From assembly GCA_900546565.1 (NCBI GenBank), contig URDC01000007.1, positions 1-53,399 on the forward strand: a DNA stretch of 53,399 nt. The letters run 5' to 3'. Every line of letters starts with the position of its first letter. Position 1 is the first letter of the stretch. The translations under genes were made by a program, and so were the position numbers. The notes beneath the pieces were generated by a model. The model was not told where the DNA came from. It saw only the letters and a list, made by a program, of their open reading frames with translations, and made no database searches. Source of the DNA: an uncultured Opitutales bacterium (GTDB taxonomy: Bacteria; Verrucomicrobiota; Verrucomicrobiia; Opitutales; Intestinicryptomonadaceae). Below, piece after piece: positions 33,948 to 44,400 of the stretch.

Positions 33948-33961
33948 CTCAAACGTTTGAG
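33948..33961. promoter_or_regulatory. LacI-type operator upstream of the Gfo/Idh/MocA operon
   Basis: A perfect 14-base palindrome CTCAAACGTTTGAG with central CG, the pattern bound by LacI/GalR-family regulators, about 90 bases before the Gfo/Idh/MocA start. A partial second half-site CAAACGCC adjoins it at 33941-33948. No regulator gene is adjacent. Confidence 0.5.
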
Positions 33962-34084
33962 ATAAATTCATATTCAGAAAAAAGTCGTCCCCTGTCAAGA
34001 CTATTGAAAAATTTTTTTGTTCCGCCGAAGACGTTTCGCGGCGGCGCGTTTTTCGGGGGACACACCGCCTCGCGCAGCCTCCGC

Positions 34085-34936
34085 CTACTTTTTGCCCGCA
34101 GTCGAATTTCTGCGGTTCATTGCTCGGGCGGCTACGATGAAAACAACGCCCACTAAAATCGCGAAAATCGAATAGAACGAGCCGCGCTGCAAGCCGCAGA
34201 TAAACTCGACGCCCGCGTCTGGCTCGCGGAAGACTTCGCAGAAAATGCGCAAAATCCCGTAGAGAACAAGGTATTCGCCAGCAAGCTGCCCTTTGGGGAG
34301 GTCGCATTTCCAAAGCCTGAACTGCGAATACAAAAACAGGAACAAGCCCTCGGTTGCCGCTTCGTAAAGCTGAGAGGGGTGTCGGGCGGCGATTGCTTCA
34401 AGCGGCGTTCCGTCGGGGGCGGAATTCGGGAAAATCATAGCCCAGGGCGCGTCGGAAATCTTCCCCCACAATTCGCCGTTTACGAAGTTGGCGATTCGCC
34501 CGAAGAAAATCCCCGCGCTCGCCGACGCCACAACCAAGTCGGCAATCGCCGCGAACGATTTTTTGTGGACGACCGAAAACAGCCACACCGCGACAACCAC
34601 ACCTATGAAGCCCCCGTGGCTCGCCATTCCGCCCTTCCAGACTTGGAAGAACAAAAGCGGATTCTGCAAAAACGAATCGAGCGCGTAAAAGAGCATATAC
34701 CCGAGGCGTCCGCCTACAATCACGCCGAAGAGCAGATAGGTGACGAGCGTCGAATTGTCTTCGTTTGTAAGCGGGCTTTTGCCGCGCCGCGTGTAGAGGT
34801 TAAAAAGCAGCAGCGCCGCCACAAAACCCGCCAGATACGAAAGCCCGTACCAGCGTATGCCCTCCAAGAAAAATCCGTCCGGAAAACGCACCGCGAACGG
34901 GTCGAAATTTACAACATAGCGCGAAACAGAATTCAT
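34085..34936 (-). CDS. lgt: Prolipoprotein diacylglyceryl transferase
   Basis: A 283-residue inner-membrane enzyme that attaches diacylglycerol to lipobox cysteines of prolipoproteins. Seven membrane segments are predicted. The conserved MASHGGFIG and GRIANFVNGELWG motifs are present, with the essential Arg and His positions. I chose ATG 34936 because residues after it (SRYVVNFDPFAV) match the usual Lgt N-terminus; ATG 34975 would add 13 residues. It is divergent from the aminotransferase operon, sharing a short 60-base region. Confidence 0.93.
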   Translation of the reverse strand: MNSVSRYVVNFDPFAVRFPDGFFLEGIRWYGLSYLAGFVAALLLFNLYTRRGKSPLTNEDNSTLVTYLLFGVIVGGRLGYMLFYALDSFLQNPLLFFQVWKGGMASHGGFIGVVVAVWLFSVVHKKSFAAIADLVVASASAGIFFGRIANFVNGELWGKISDAPWAMIFPNSAPDGTPLEAIAARHPSQLYEAATEGLFLFLYSQFRLWKCDLPKGQLAGEYLVLYGILRIFCEVFREPDAGVEFICGLQRGSFYSIFAILVGVVFIVAARAMNRRNSTAGKK

Positions 34937-34999
34937 AAATAAAATGTTTGAAGTATTTATTGTGGCGTCTATCATATACGGCGTTTAAAAATTTTATCA

Positions 35000-36394
35000 A
35001 TGAAAGATTTTGACTTAAAGGAATTGATTGATTCGCGCTTCGGACAAAACTACGATTTGCACGAAAAATACGTCAACCGCACGCTCGCGACCGTCCTGAA
35101 AACAATAGGCTTCGACAAATGCTACAAGTCGGCAAAGGGGGCGTATCTCTACGACGCCGAAGGCAACGAGTATCTCGACTTCATCTCGGGCTACGGCGTC
35201 TTCGGCATGGGGCGCAACAACCCCGTTATAGGCAAGGCGATAAAGGACGCAATCGATATGGACCTGTCGAATATGGTCCAGCTCGACTGCGCACTTTTAA
35301 GCGGGCTTCTCGCCGAACGCATAGTCAAGCTGCACAACAACAAGCTCTCAGCGGTGTTCTTCTGCAATTCGGGCACGGAGGCAAACGAGGGCGCAATCAA
35401 GTTCGCGCGCGCGTTCACAAAAAAGCCGCGCATAATCTCGATGGACGGGTGCTACCACGGGCTGACTTACGGCTCGATGTCGATAACGCACACGCCGCAT
35501 TTCAGGGAGGGCTTCGGGCCATTCCTGCCCGACACCGACAAAATCCGCTTCAACAGCCTCGAAGACTTGGAGGCGAAACTCAAAGAGGGCGACGTCGCCG
35601 CGTTCATCTCCGAGCCCGTAATCGGGCACGGCGTCGACATTCCCTCCGAAGACTTCTTCCCGAAGGCGCAGGAACTCTGCCGTAGATACGGCGCGCTTTT
35701 TATAATGGACGAAGTCCAGACGGGCTTCGGCAGGACGGGCAAAATGTTCGCCTACCAGCATTGGGGGCTCGAGCCCGACATCGTTACAATGGCAAAGGCG
35801 TTAAGCGGCGGCTATGTGCCCTGCGCGGCGTTCGTCACCACACGCGAAATCCACCAAAGCGTGTTCTCGCCCCTCGAAAACTGCGTCAAGCATTCGACCA
35901 CATTCGGGCGCAACAACCTCGCAATGGTCGCGGGCTTGGCGACTATCGACGTTCTCGAAAAGGAGCATATGGTCGAAAACTGCGCGAAGATGGGCAAACT
36001 GCTCAAAGAAAAGCTCGAAGCCCTCAAAGAAAAACACTCCTACATCAGGGAAGTGCGCGGCTTGGGGCTTATGATTGCAATCGAATTTCAGGAGCCGAAA
36101 GGGCTTCTGCAAAAGGCGGCGTGGAAGGCTCTCAAAGCGGCGAACAATTCGCTTTTCACGCAGATGATTGTCACGTCGCTTATGGACAACCACAAAATCA
36201 TCACTCAGGTCACAAGCCACGAAGTCCACGCCGTAAAACTTCTGCCGCCGTTTATCATCACCGAAAAGGAGGTCGACAAATTCGTCAAAGCCTTCGACGA
36301 AACGCTCTCCGAGGCGGCAAACCCGACGGGTTCGCTCTGGAAATTCGGCAAACGCCTGATTGCCGCAAGCATCGACAACAACAAAAACAAATGA
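35000..36394 (+). CDS. Class III PLP-dependent aminotransferase
   Basis: A 464-residue fold-type I aminotransferase of the acetylornithine/ornithine/putrescine group. CNSGTEANEGAIKFAR (phosphate-binding), the Asp of FIMDEVQTGFGRTG (pyridine nitrogen) and the Schiff-base Lys of MAKALSGGY are visible. The C-terminal 40 residues extend beyond typical ArgD. The substrate cannot be settled from sequence; polyamine or omega-amino acid transaminase, or the hopanoid-type HpnO, are options. It starts a five-gene operon and overlaps yggS by ATGA. Confidence 0.85.
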   Translation: MKDFDLKELIDSRFGQNYDLHEKYVNRTLATVLKTIGFDKCYKSAKGAYLYDAEGNEYLDFISGYGVFGMGRNNPVIGKAIKDAIDMDLSNMVQLDCALLSGLLAERIVKLHNNKLSAVFFCNSGTEANEGAIKFARAFTKKPRIISMDGCYHGLTYGSMSITHTPHFREGFGPFLPDTDKIRFNSLEDLEAKLKEGDVAAFISEPVIGHGVDIPSEDFFPKAQELCRRYGALFIMDEVQTGFGRTGKMFAYQHWGLEPDIVTMAKALSGGYVPCAAFVTTREIHQSVFSPLENCVKHSTTFGRNNLAMVAGLATIDVLEKEHMVENCAKMGKLLKEKLEALKEKHSYIREVRGLGLMIAIEFQEPKGLLQKAAWKALKAANNSLFTQMIVTSLMDNHKIITQVTSHEVHAVKLLPPFIITEKEVDKFVKAFDETLSEAANPTGSLWKFGKRLIAASIDNNKNK

Positions 36395-37116
36395 TTTCAT
36401 TCGAAGAGTTTTGCCGCAACCGCGACGCCCTGCTCGACCGCGTGGCAAAGGCCGCCGTGCAGTCGGGGCGCAATGCCGCGGACATAAAAATCCTGCCCGT
36501 GACCAAAACCCACCCGCTCGACGCCGCCGAATTTTCGGCTCGCGCGGGCTGGACGGCGGTAGGCGAAAACAAGGTTCAGGAGGCATGCCAAAAAATCGCG
36601 CAGGCTGCGGCGTCCGCCGACTCGCCCGCAAAGCCCCTCGAATGGGAGCTAATCGGACACCTGCAAACTAACAAGGCAAAAAAGGCGGTCGAAAATTTCG
36701 CGCGTATCCAAAGCGTCGACAGCATAAAACTGCTCGAAAAAATCGACGCCGAAGCCGCTAAAATCGGGAAAGTCCAGCGCGTTCTGCTCCAAATAAACGC
36801 GGGCAGAGACCCCGCAAAATTCGGCGCGGAAATAGAGGACGCCCCCGCCCTGCTCGAAGCCGCGCTAAAACTCGGCAATACCGCCGTGGAGGGGCTTATG
36901 ACTATCGCCCCGCTCGACGACGCAAACCCCGACACCGCGCGGAGAACCTTCGCCAAACTGCGCGAAATCCGCGACGCGCTTTCGCAACAATTCGGCGCAA
37001 ACTTGCCCGAACTTTCAATGGGTATGACGCACGACTTGGAGTGCGCAATCGCCGAAGGCTCCACAATGATACGCGTCGGAACATTCCTCTTCGGAGCGCG
37101 CAACTACGCGGTTTGA
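36391..37116 (+). CDS. yggS: PLP homeostasis protein YggS/PLPBP
   Basis: A 241-residue TIM-barrel protein that binds pyridoxal phosphate without being an enzyme and buffers cellular PLP. The PLP lysine is Lys39 in ILPVTKTHP. WELIGHLQTNKAKKAV, LSMGMTHDLECAI and GSTMIRVGTFLFG are family signatures. The start ATG overlaps the aminotransferase stop (ATGA), and aroE follows four bases after the end. In many bacteria it lies next to proC or cell-envelope genes; here it follows a PLP enzyme. Confidence 0.95.
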   Translation: MISFEEFCRNRDALLDRVAKAAVQSGRNAADIKILPVTKTHPLDAAEFSARAGWTAVGENKVQEACQKIAQAAASADSPAKPLEWELIGHLQTNKAKKAVENFARIQSVDSIKLLEKIDAEAAKIGKVQRVLLQINAGRDPAKFGAEIEDAPALLEAALKLGNTAVEGLMTIAPLDDANPDTARRTFAKLREIRDALSQQFGANLPELSMGMTHDLECAIAEGSTMIRVGTFLFGARNYAV

Positions 37117-37120
37117 CACT

Positions 37121-38026
37121 ATGATTTACACGCCCGAACAGCTTTTTTCATACCCCGAATTCGCCGACGCGGGCTGCAACGCCGCCCCGCGCTTTGCGGT
37201 TTTCGGCAACCCGATAGCGCACTCGCTAAGCCCCGTTATGCAAAACGCCGCGCTGCAATTTGCGGCGCGTTCGAAGCCCGAACTTGCGGGCGCGAAATAC
37301 TACGCTTTCCAAGTTGCCGCGGAGGATTTGGCGGACGTTCTGCCCGAATTTTACAAAAAAAATTTCGCGGGCATAAACCTGACAATTCCGCACAAGGAGG
37401 TCGTTTTGCCGCTCGTAAAAGAACTCGACGGCTTCGCGAAAATGGCGGGCGCGTGCAATACGCTCAAACGAACCGACGGCGGCTGGACGGGCTACAACAC
37501 CGACGGCTTCGGGCTTGAAGGCGCGGTGCGGCAGTCGTTCGGCTTCGGGTTCGACGGGCGCGACGTCGTTTTGCTCGGCGCGGGCGGCGCGGCACGGGGC
37601 GCGGCATTCTGGGCGTTGACGCGCGGGTGCAAGTCGCTTGCAATAGCAAACCGCTCGCGAGAGAGGCTCGAAAAACTCGCCTCGGACATTCGCGCAAACA
37701 ACTTTGAATGCCGCACCGCCGAACTCTCGCCCGAAATAAAAATCCCGCAAAACGCGATAGTAATAAACGCGACTTCGATAGGGCTTAAAGACTCCGACGC
37801 GCCCGCACTCGACTTCGCGGCGTTCCCCGAAAGCGCGGTATATTTCGATATGCCCTACATTCGCGGACGCGAGACAAACTCCGTCGCCGCGGCGCGGAAG
37901 CTGGGCATACGCGCGGCAAGCGGGCTTGCAATGCTCGCGTGGCAGGGCGCGGAGTCGCTCGAACTCTGGACGGGCGCAAACCACGGCGAAACCGTAAAGA
38001 CAATGCTTGAAGCTCTCGGGCTCTAA
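37121..38026 (+). CDS. aroE: Shikimate dehydrogenase
   Basis: A 301-residue NADPH enzyme of the shikimate pathway. The substrate site is seen in NPIAHSLSPVMQNAA, INLTIPHKE (catalytic Lys) and GYNTDGFG (catalytic Asp). The nucleotide loop GAGGAARG and NRSRER (NADPH phosphate binding) follow. The N-terminus is extended by about 20 residues compared with E. coli AroE. It lies in the aminotransferase-yggS-aroE-pilD-xerC operon. Confidence 0.96.
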   Translation: MIYTPEQLFSYPEFADAGCNAAPRFAVFGNPIAHSLSPVMQNAALQFAARSKPELAGAKYYAFQVAAEDLADVLPEFYKKNFAGINLTIPHKEVVLPLVKELDGFAKMAGACNTLKRTDGGWTGYNTDGFGLEGAVRQSFGFGFDGRDVVLLGAGGAARGAAFWALTRGCKSLAIANRSRERLEKLASDIRANNFECRTAELSPEIKIPQNAIVINATSIGLKDSDAPALDFAAFPESAVYFDMPYIRGRETNSVAAARKLGIRAASGLAMLAWQGAESLELWTGANHGETVKTMLEALGL

Positions 38027-38045
38027 AAACACGAATTCATCGACT

Positions 38046-38933
38046 ATGGATTTTTTAGAAACCGCAAAAGAATTTCCGCTTATAATGCAATGCGCATTTT
38101 TCGCGTTCGGAGCGTGCATAGGCAGCTTTCTGAACGTCTGCATATTGCGCATTCCGCGCGGCGAGTCAATCGCGACGCCGCCGTCGCACTGCAAGTGCGG
38201 CGCAAAGATAAAATGGTTCGACAACATTCCGATAATTTCGTGGTTTGTCCTGCGCGGGCGCGCGCGGTGCTGCGGCGGCGCGGTTTCGTTCAGATACCCG
38301 CTTGTGGAGGCGTTGACGGCGTGCCTGTTTTTGGCGGTTTGGAACGCGTTTTCTCCCGCGGCGGCGTTTGCAAATATGGCGTTCGTATCGCTTATGATTT
38401 TCTGCGCATTCGTGGACATCGACACTATGACGCTCCCCGACGCGGCAACGGTCGGCGGCGCGTGTTTTGCGGTAATCCTTTCGGCAGCCCTGCCCGAACT
38501 CCACTGCGACATTTCCGACGCCTACGCGAACGCGCCCAAACTTCTTTTGCACATAAAAAGCCTCGGAATTTCCGTCGCGGGCGCGGCGGTTTCGGCGGGC
38601 GTGATATACTGGATTAGACTTCTTGCCGAAGTCGTTTTCCGCCGCGAGGCAATGGGCGAGGGCGACGTTATTCTGCTCGGGTGCATAGGCGCGTTCTGCG
38701 GCTGGCAGGGCGGAATATTCGCGCTTTTCGGCGGCTCGCTAATCGGGTGCGCCGCGGTGCTGCCCATTGCGGCGTTCCGCGCGGCGTTCGGCAAAAAAGG
38801 CGGCGCGAACGCGGGCGGAGGCGGGCTTGAAATCCCGTTCGGCCCGTGGCTCGCACTCGGGGCTGTCGCCTACATTTTCTGCGCAAAATATGTCGACGCC
38901 TATTTCGAAAGCCTCGCAAAAATTTTCGAGTAA
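38046..38933 (+). CDS. pilD: Type IV prepilin peptidase/methyltransferase (A24 family)
   Basis: A 295-residue inner-membrane aspartyl protease that trims and methylates type IV pilin or type II secretion pseudopilins. GSFLNVCILRIPRG and a four-Cys zinc site (CKCG, CCGG) mark the N-terminal methyltransferase domain. The catalytic aspartates are Asp124 (FVDIDTMTLPD) and the Asp of MGEGDV. ATG 38046 is chosen because the upstream frame offers only a TTG inside aroE. The next gene overlaps it as TAATG. The substrate pilin genes are not in the window. Confidence 0.93.
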   Translation: MDFLETAKEFPLIMQCAFFAFGACIGSFLNVCILRIPRGESIATPPSHCKCGAKIKWFDNIPIISWFVLRGRARCCGGAVSFRYPLVEALTACLFLAVWNAFSPAAAFANMAFVSLMIFCAFVDIDTMTLPDAATVGGACFAVILSAALPELHCDISDAYANAPKLLLHIKSLGISVAGAAVSAGVIYWIRLLAEVVFRREAMGEGDVILLGCIGAFCGWQGGIFALFGGSLIGCAAVLPIAAFRAAFGKKGGANAGGGGLEIPFGPWLALGAVAYIFCAKYVDAYFESLAKIFE

Positions 38934-39847
38934 TGGAAAAGCTTTTGGACGAATTCATTTTGCGCCTTAAAACGCAAAAACGCTATTCGCAATACACCGT
39001 GCGCAACTATGCGAAGGCGGTCGGCGAATGGTTCGCCTTCCTGCGCGACAACGGGCAGGAAACGTGCAGCGGCGTTTCAAGACGCCTTGCAAAACGCTAC
39101 GTTGTCGAACTTGCCGAGCGCGATATGCCCGCAACCGTGCGCAACAAAATTTCGGCGGTGCGCTCCTTCTACAAATTTCTAATGCAGACAAACGACGCCG
39201 AAGCCGACCCGTTTTCGGGAGTCAAGCTTCCGAAGCCGAAAAAAGACCTGCCCGTCTTTCTGACCGAAACCCAGACACCGCGCCTTTTGCAGGCTCCGTG
39301 GAACGACGAACGCGAACAAAAACAAACCGAACTTTCGAGCGCGCGCGACGCGCTGTGTCTGGAACTTCTCTACGGCGCGGGCCTGCGCATAAGCGAGCTT
39401 TGCGCCCTCAAATGGCGCGACATCGACTGGCTGCGCAACGCAGCAACCGTAGTCGGCAAAGGCAACAAAACGCGCTTCTGCCCGTTCGGCGACGCCGCCG
39501 GCAGCCTGCTAAAACTCTGGCGCGACAAATTCGCAATCTCGCGCGAACCCGACGCGCCCATTCTTCACACGCCGCAGAAAAAGCCGATGTATCCGCGCTT
39601 CGTGCAGCGCGCCCTCGCAAAATACCTCGCCGAAACGGGGCTGCCGTCGAACATAACCCCGCACAAACTTCGGCATTCGTTCGCCACACACCTCGTAAAC
39701 GGGGGAATCGACCTCCGCGCATTGCAGGAAATGCTGGGGCATTCGAGCCTTTCGACGACGCAAATATACACGCATCTGAACACGAAAAAGCTCGTCGCCG
39801 AACACCGCGCCGCGCACCCGCGCAGCATCGCCTCTGCCGAAGATTAG
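38933..39847 (+). CDS. xerC: XerC/XerD-type tyrosine recombinase
   Basis: A 304-residue recombinase of the length and organisation of Xer proteins, which resolve chromosome dimers at dif. A SAM-like N-terminal core-binding domain (about 1-95) precedes the catalytic domain. The residues are Arg in GAGLRISEL, the HKLRHSFATHL box, GHSSLSTTQIYTHL with His and nucleophile Tyr. All canonical positions are intact, unlike the island integrase at 3161. It is the last gene of the operon that starts at 35000. Whether it is XerC or XerD cannot be told here. Confidence 0.9.
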   Translation: MEKLLDEFILRLKTQKRYSQYTVRNYAKAVGEWFAFLRDNGQETCSGVSRRLAKRYVVELAERDMPATVRNKISAVRSFYKFLMQTNDAEADPFSGVKLPKPKKDLPVFLTETQTPRLLQAPWNDEREQKQTELSSARDALCLELLYGAGLRISELCALKWRDIDWLRNAATVVGKGNKTRFCPFGDAAGSLLKLWRDKFAISREPDAPILHTPQKKPMYPRFVQRALAKYLAETGLPSNITPHKLRHSFATHLVNGGIDLRALQEMLGHSSLSTTQIYTHLNTKKLVAEHRAAHPRSIASAED

Positions 39848-39964
39848 CGCATTGGCGCGGCAAACGCGCCGCGGAAAAACAGCAACGCGCATAAAAAACG
39901 CGACGCCCGACTTCCGCCGAACGCCGCGAAAAATACAATTCCGCAAAGGATTTAAAACGGAAAA

Positions 39965-41491
39965 TTATTTGCTTTTCTCGAAAGTATTGAGAGCTCGTTC
40001 GAGAACGTTTCTTTTGTCCGAACCGCCTTCCGCCGACTTGCGCCAATCGCCGCCGAGCGCGCGGACAAGCTCGACCGCCGCGCGATACCTGTCGCCGAGT
40101 GCCCGCGCCGCAGCAAGCCGCGCCCCCAACGCCGCCGAATGCGACTGGCAACGCTGAAAGTAGTCTATGACGCCCGCGTCGTATTGATCCGAAACCAGCG
40201 CGTCGACGCGTTCCGCTGCTAAGGCGGCAAGTTCGGATTCGCGCGCGCGCCGCTTTGCAAACGCGACTTTCGCAAGGGCGTCCTCCGTCTCGCGGACGGC
40301 TTTGAGCACGACCGCCTTGTAGTTTTCGACAGCCTCCCCGTGCTTTGCAATCGCCGCTTTTTTTTGCGCACTAAGCCGCCCCGCCTGAAAAATCGGGATA
40401 TAAATTTGCGGGCTCACGCCCCACGCGAACGAGCTTGAATTGAGCAGTTTTGAAAACGCCGTCGACTCCGTTCCGAGCGAGCTCGTTATCGAAACCGTCG
40501 GGAAAAACGCCGCCTGCGCCGCGCCTATGCGGTAGTTTGCCGCGCACACCGCGCGCTCGGCGGCGGCAATGTCGGCGCGGCGTTCGAGCAATTCGGAGGG
40601 GACTGCCTGCGGAATTTCGGGCGGAACTCCGCCGAGCGGCTCGACCGAAAGTTCCAGCTTTGCGGGCGTCGTCCCGAGGAGGTTCGCCAGCAGATTTTTT
40701 GAAAGCTCCAAATTTTCCAGAAGCTCCGTGAGCCGCGCGCGCGTCGAAAGCTCCTGAAAGCGGGCGCGTTCCAAGTCCGCCTGCGTCGCCGCCTGAACGT
40801 CAAGCCTGTCTGCTACAAACTTCGTTTCGGCGGCGCGGGTTGCGACGGTTTTTTCGAGCAAGACGCGCTCGGTTTCGAGCTCGCGCACCGTAAAATAGAG
40901 GGCGGCAACTTTTGTGCGCAGCGATATCAGCGCGTTTTCGTATTCCAGCGCGACCGCCGCCGCGTCCGCCCGCGAAGCCGCAAGAACGCTGCGGATTCGC
41001 CCGAACAAATCGGCGTCCCAAGTTAGCGTCGCGCCAACAGCCCAGTCTTCGAAACGCCCGCCAAGCGGCGTAAAAAGCGAGCGGTCGCCGAACTCGGTCT
41101 TGAACCAGTCCGCGCCAACTCCCGCATTGGGATACAGCACCCCGCGCTTGATTCCCGCATTCGCGGCTGCCTGTTCGACTTTGAACAGAAGCGATTTCAC
41201 GTCGGGATTGTCGTCCGCGCACCGCCGCATATATTCGGAAAGTCGGGCGTCTCCGAACGCCTCCCACCAGTCGCCGCGCGGCTTGGCGTCGGCGGGCGCG
41301 GCGGTTTTCCAGTCGGGAGAATTCGCGAAGTTTTCAAAATCCAGAATCTCCTTCGCGGCGGTCCCGTCGGGGCTTTCATAGTCGGGGCCGACCATACAGC
41401 CCGCCGCGCAAGCCGCAAAAACCGCGGCGCATACGGCGGCATTGCGCCGCAAAAACGCGCAAAACCCTATATTATTTTTTAATGTTTTCAA
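39965..41491 (-). CDS. RND efflux outer-membrane lipoprotein (NodT/TolC-like)
   Basis: A 508-residue outer-membrane channel. A lipobox (CAAGC, Cys at about residue 32) indicates lipid anchoring, and two OEP repeats of long alpha-hairpins with many Ala/Glu residues follow. LLGTTPAKLELSVEPLGGVPPEIPQAVPSELLERRPDI-type sequence (here LLERRADIAAAER) is the family signature. It overlaps the RND pump gene by 20 bases and is the last gene of the tetR-MFP-RND-OMF operon. It completes a tripartite drug-efflux channel. Confidence 0.93.
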   Translation of the reverse strand: MKTLKNNIGFCAFLRRNAAVCAAVFAACAAGCMVGPDYESPDGTAAKEILDFENFANSPDWKTAAPADAKPRGDWWEAFGDARLSEYMRRCADDNPDVKSLLFKVEQAAANAGIKRGVLYPNAGVGADWFKTEFGDRSLFTPLGGRFEDWAVGATLTWDADLFGRIRSVLAASRADAAAVALEYENALISLRTKVAALYFTVRELETERVLLEKTVATRAAETKFVADRLDVQAATQADLERARFQELSTRARLTELLENLELSKNLLANLLGTTPAKLELSVEPLGGVPPEIPQAVPSELLERRADIAAAERAVCAANYRIGAAQAAFFPTVSITSSLGTESTAFSKLLNSSSFAWGVSPQIYIPIFQAGRLSAQKKAAIAKHGEAVENYKAVVLKAVRETEDALAKVAFAKRRARESELAALAAERVDALVSDQYDAGVIDYFQRCQSHSAALGARLAAARALGDRYRAAVELVRALGGDWRKSAEGGSDKRNVLERALNTFEKSK

Positions 41492-44400
41492 CTTTAAACC
41501 CCCTTCTAATAATATAGAAAAATACGGGCGTAAACACGAGCCCCGCCGCCGTCACGCCAATCATTCCGAAGAACACGGGCGTCCCGAGCGCGTTGCGCAG
41601 CTCCGAGCCCGTTCCCGTCGCGATTACGAGCGGAAGAACACCCATAATGAACGCCATCGACGTCATCAAAATCGGGCGCAGTCGGTTGCGTGCGGCGCAA
41701 GAAACCGCGTCGGCGGCGGACTCGCCGCGCTCCTGCCTGAGCTTGGCAAACTCCACAATCAATATCGCGTTCTTGCACGCGAGCCCGATTAGAACAATGA
41801 AGCCAACCTGAGTCAGCACGTTCACGTCAAGCCCCATCGACTCTACGCCCAAGACCGAAAACAGCAGCACAAGCGGCACAATCAGAATCACCGAAAGCGG
41901 CAACCCCCAGCTTTCGTATAACGCCGCCAAAATCAGGAACACGAAAACCACGCAGAGCGAAAACGTCACAATCGCGCCGCCCGAGCCCACGCGCTTCTCC
42001 TGAAACGCGAGGTCGGTCCACTCGATGTCCATTCCCGCGGGCAGCGTTTCGGCGGCTATGCGCTCGACCGCGGCGATTGCCTCGCCCGTCGAATGCCCAG
42101 CCGAGACGTTGCCCATAATTTCCGCCGCGGGATATAGATTGTAGCGCGTTATCACCTCGGGGCCGACCGTGCGCGAAAGCTTTGCAAAACTGCCTATTTG
42201 CGCGCTTCCGCCGCGGGTCGGAATGCGCAGACGCATAATGTCGTCTTCGCTGCGCCTGTCGAAACTCTCAGCCTGCGCGACAACACGATAGGCGCGGTTT
42301 AGAATGTTGAAGTCGTTTATGTAAACAGAGCCCAAATTGAAGCTCATCGCGTTGAATACCGACGGGACGTCGACACCCATACGCTCCGCCTGCTCCCTGT
42401 CCAAGTCGACTTTTATGCGCGGACTCGAAATCGAAAACATCGTAAGCGCGGTCGAAACCGACGGCTCTTTGCGCGTTTGCCCGACGATTTTTTTCACGTT
42501 CGATTCCACCGCCGCAAGCCCGAGCGCGGACTTGTCTTGAACGTACCCCTTGAAGTCTCCGCCCATTCCGACGCCAGAAACGACGGGCGGCTTTACCGCG
42601 AAAAACAACGCCTCGGGAATCTCGCGCTCGAACGCCGACATCAGCCGCGCGATTGAGTCGTCGAGGGCTATTCCCTTCGCGACGCGGCTTTCCTTGCCTT
42701 CAAGCTGCACGAACATCGTTGCGCCGTTCGACATTCTGCCGAGGTTGGCGATGTTAAGCCCGACAAGCGACATATATTTGCGCGCCTCGGGCAGCGTTTT
42801 TGCGACGATCTTTTCCGCGCGCTGCATAACCGCCGCCGTGCGTTCGAGCGTCGCGCCGTCGGGCAGCTGAACCGCCACATAAAAATAACAGGTATCCTGT
42901 GCGGGAATGAAGCCCTTGTTTGCACGGTCGAAGGCGTAATATGTCGCCGCCATCAGCGCGGCGTAGAGCCCAATCAACGGCAGCGCGAGCTTCAACATAA
43001 CGCGAACAAAGCGTCCATAGACGTCGGCTGCCTTTTCGAAAAGAGCGTTGAACGCCCCGAAAAATTTTCCGAAGACGAATTCGTAGACGCGCGTGAAGAG
43101 GTCGGGACGTTCGCGACGCCGCATTAGAATCGCCGCAAGCGCGGGCGTAAGCGTCAGCGAAACCACACCCGAAACGATTGTCGACGCCGCAATCGTCAGC
43201 GCAAACTGCCTGTAAAATTCTCCCGCAATGCCCCGCACAAACGCCGTCGGCACAAACACCGAGCTCAGCACCAAAACGATTGCAACAAGCGCGCCTGCAA
43301 CCTGCGCCATTGCGTTTTTGGTCGCGGTTTTGACGTCCGTGCCCCCGCGCATATTGCGGTCGACATTCTCGACAACGACAATTGCATCGTCTACTACAAT
43401 GCCGATTGCCAATACAAGCCCGAATAGGGTCAGGTTGTTGATTGTAAACCCGAAAACGCGCATAAAAAAGAACGTTCCAACAAGCGAAATCGGAATCGCG
43501 AAAATCGGAATAACCGCCGCCCGCCAGTTCTGTAAAAACAGCATCATAACCGCTACAACAAGCAACGTCGCCTCCAAAATCGCGAGAAAAACCTCCCTGA
43601 TTGAGTCGGCGATATAGACTGTGTTGTCCATACCGACATCGTAGTCAAGCCCCTCGGGGAAGTCCTTTTTCATCTCCTCAAAAAGCTTCAAAACGTTGCC
43701 CGCAGTATTCGAGGCATTCGAACCGGGCGTCTGGTAAACCAGAAGGGCGACGGCGTCGCCGCCCTTGTAGAACGCGCCGTTGGCGTATGAATACGCGCCC
43801 AGCTCGATGCGCGCGATGTCCTTCAAGCGCACAATGCGCCCGCCGCCGACTTTTCTGACGACAATCTCGCCGAACTCCGAGGCGTCGACAAGACGTCCCC
43901 TAATTTCTATCGGCAACTCGAACGCCGCGTTTGTGTCGAAAACGGGAGCCTGATTGAGCTTGCCCGCCGACACCTGTTTGTTCTGAGCCCTGACCGCCGC
44001 GTAGACTTCGACGGGCGCAATGCCCAAGTCCGCCATTTTGTTCGGGTCGAGCCACACGCGCATGCTGTATTCGCGCGAGCCGTAGGCGACAACATCGCCC
44101 ACGCCGTCGACGCGCAAAATCCTGTCGCGCATCTGCGTCAAATAGTAATTCGAGACATATGCGGTATCGCGCGATTTATCGGACGAGTAAATCGCGATTC
44201 CAAGCAGCAGGCTCGGCGAGCGTTTCGACACCCTCACGCCGATTGCGCGGACTTCCTCGGGCAGCACGGGTTTTGCTGCTTCGAGCCTGTTTTGGACGAG
44301 AACCTGCGCCGCGTTGATGTCCGTGCCCAGCTCGAATGCGATTTCAATGCTCATAGTGCCGTCGGAATTGCAGCGGCTCGTCATATACATCATTTGCTCG

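Noticed and set aside
35761..36390. Extension of yggS upstream through the aminotransferase gene
   Set aside because: The frame is open by chance. YggS homology begins at ATG 36391, which overlaps the aminotransferase stop as ATGA.
37226..38512. 428-codon minus-strand frame
   Set aside because: Antisense to aroE and the prepilin peptidase gene, whose motifs are intact on the plus strand.
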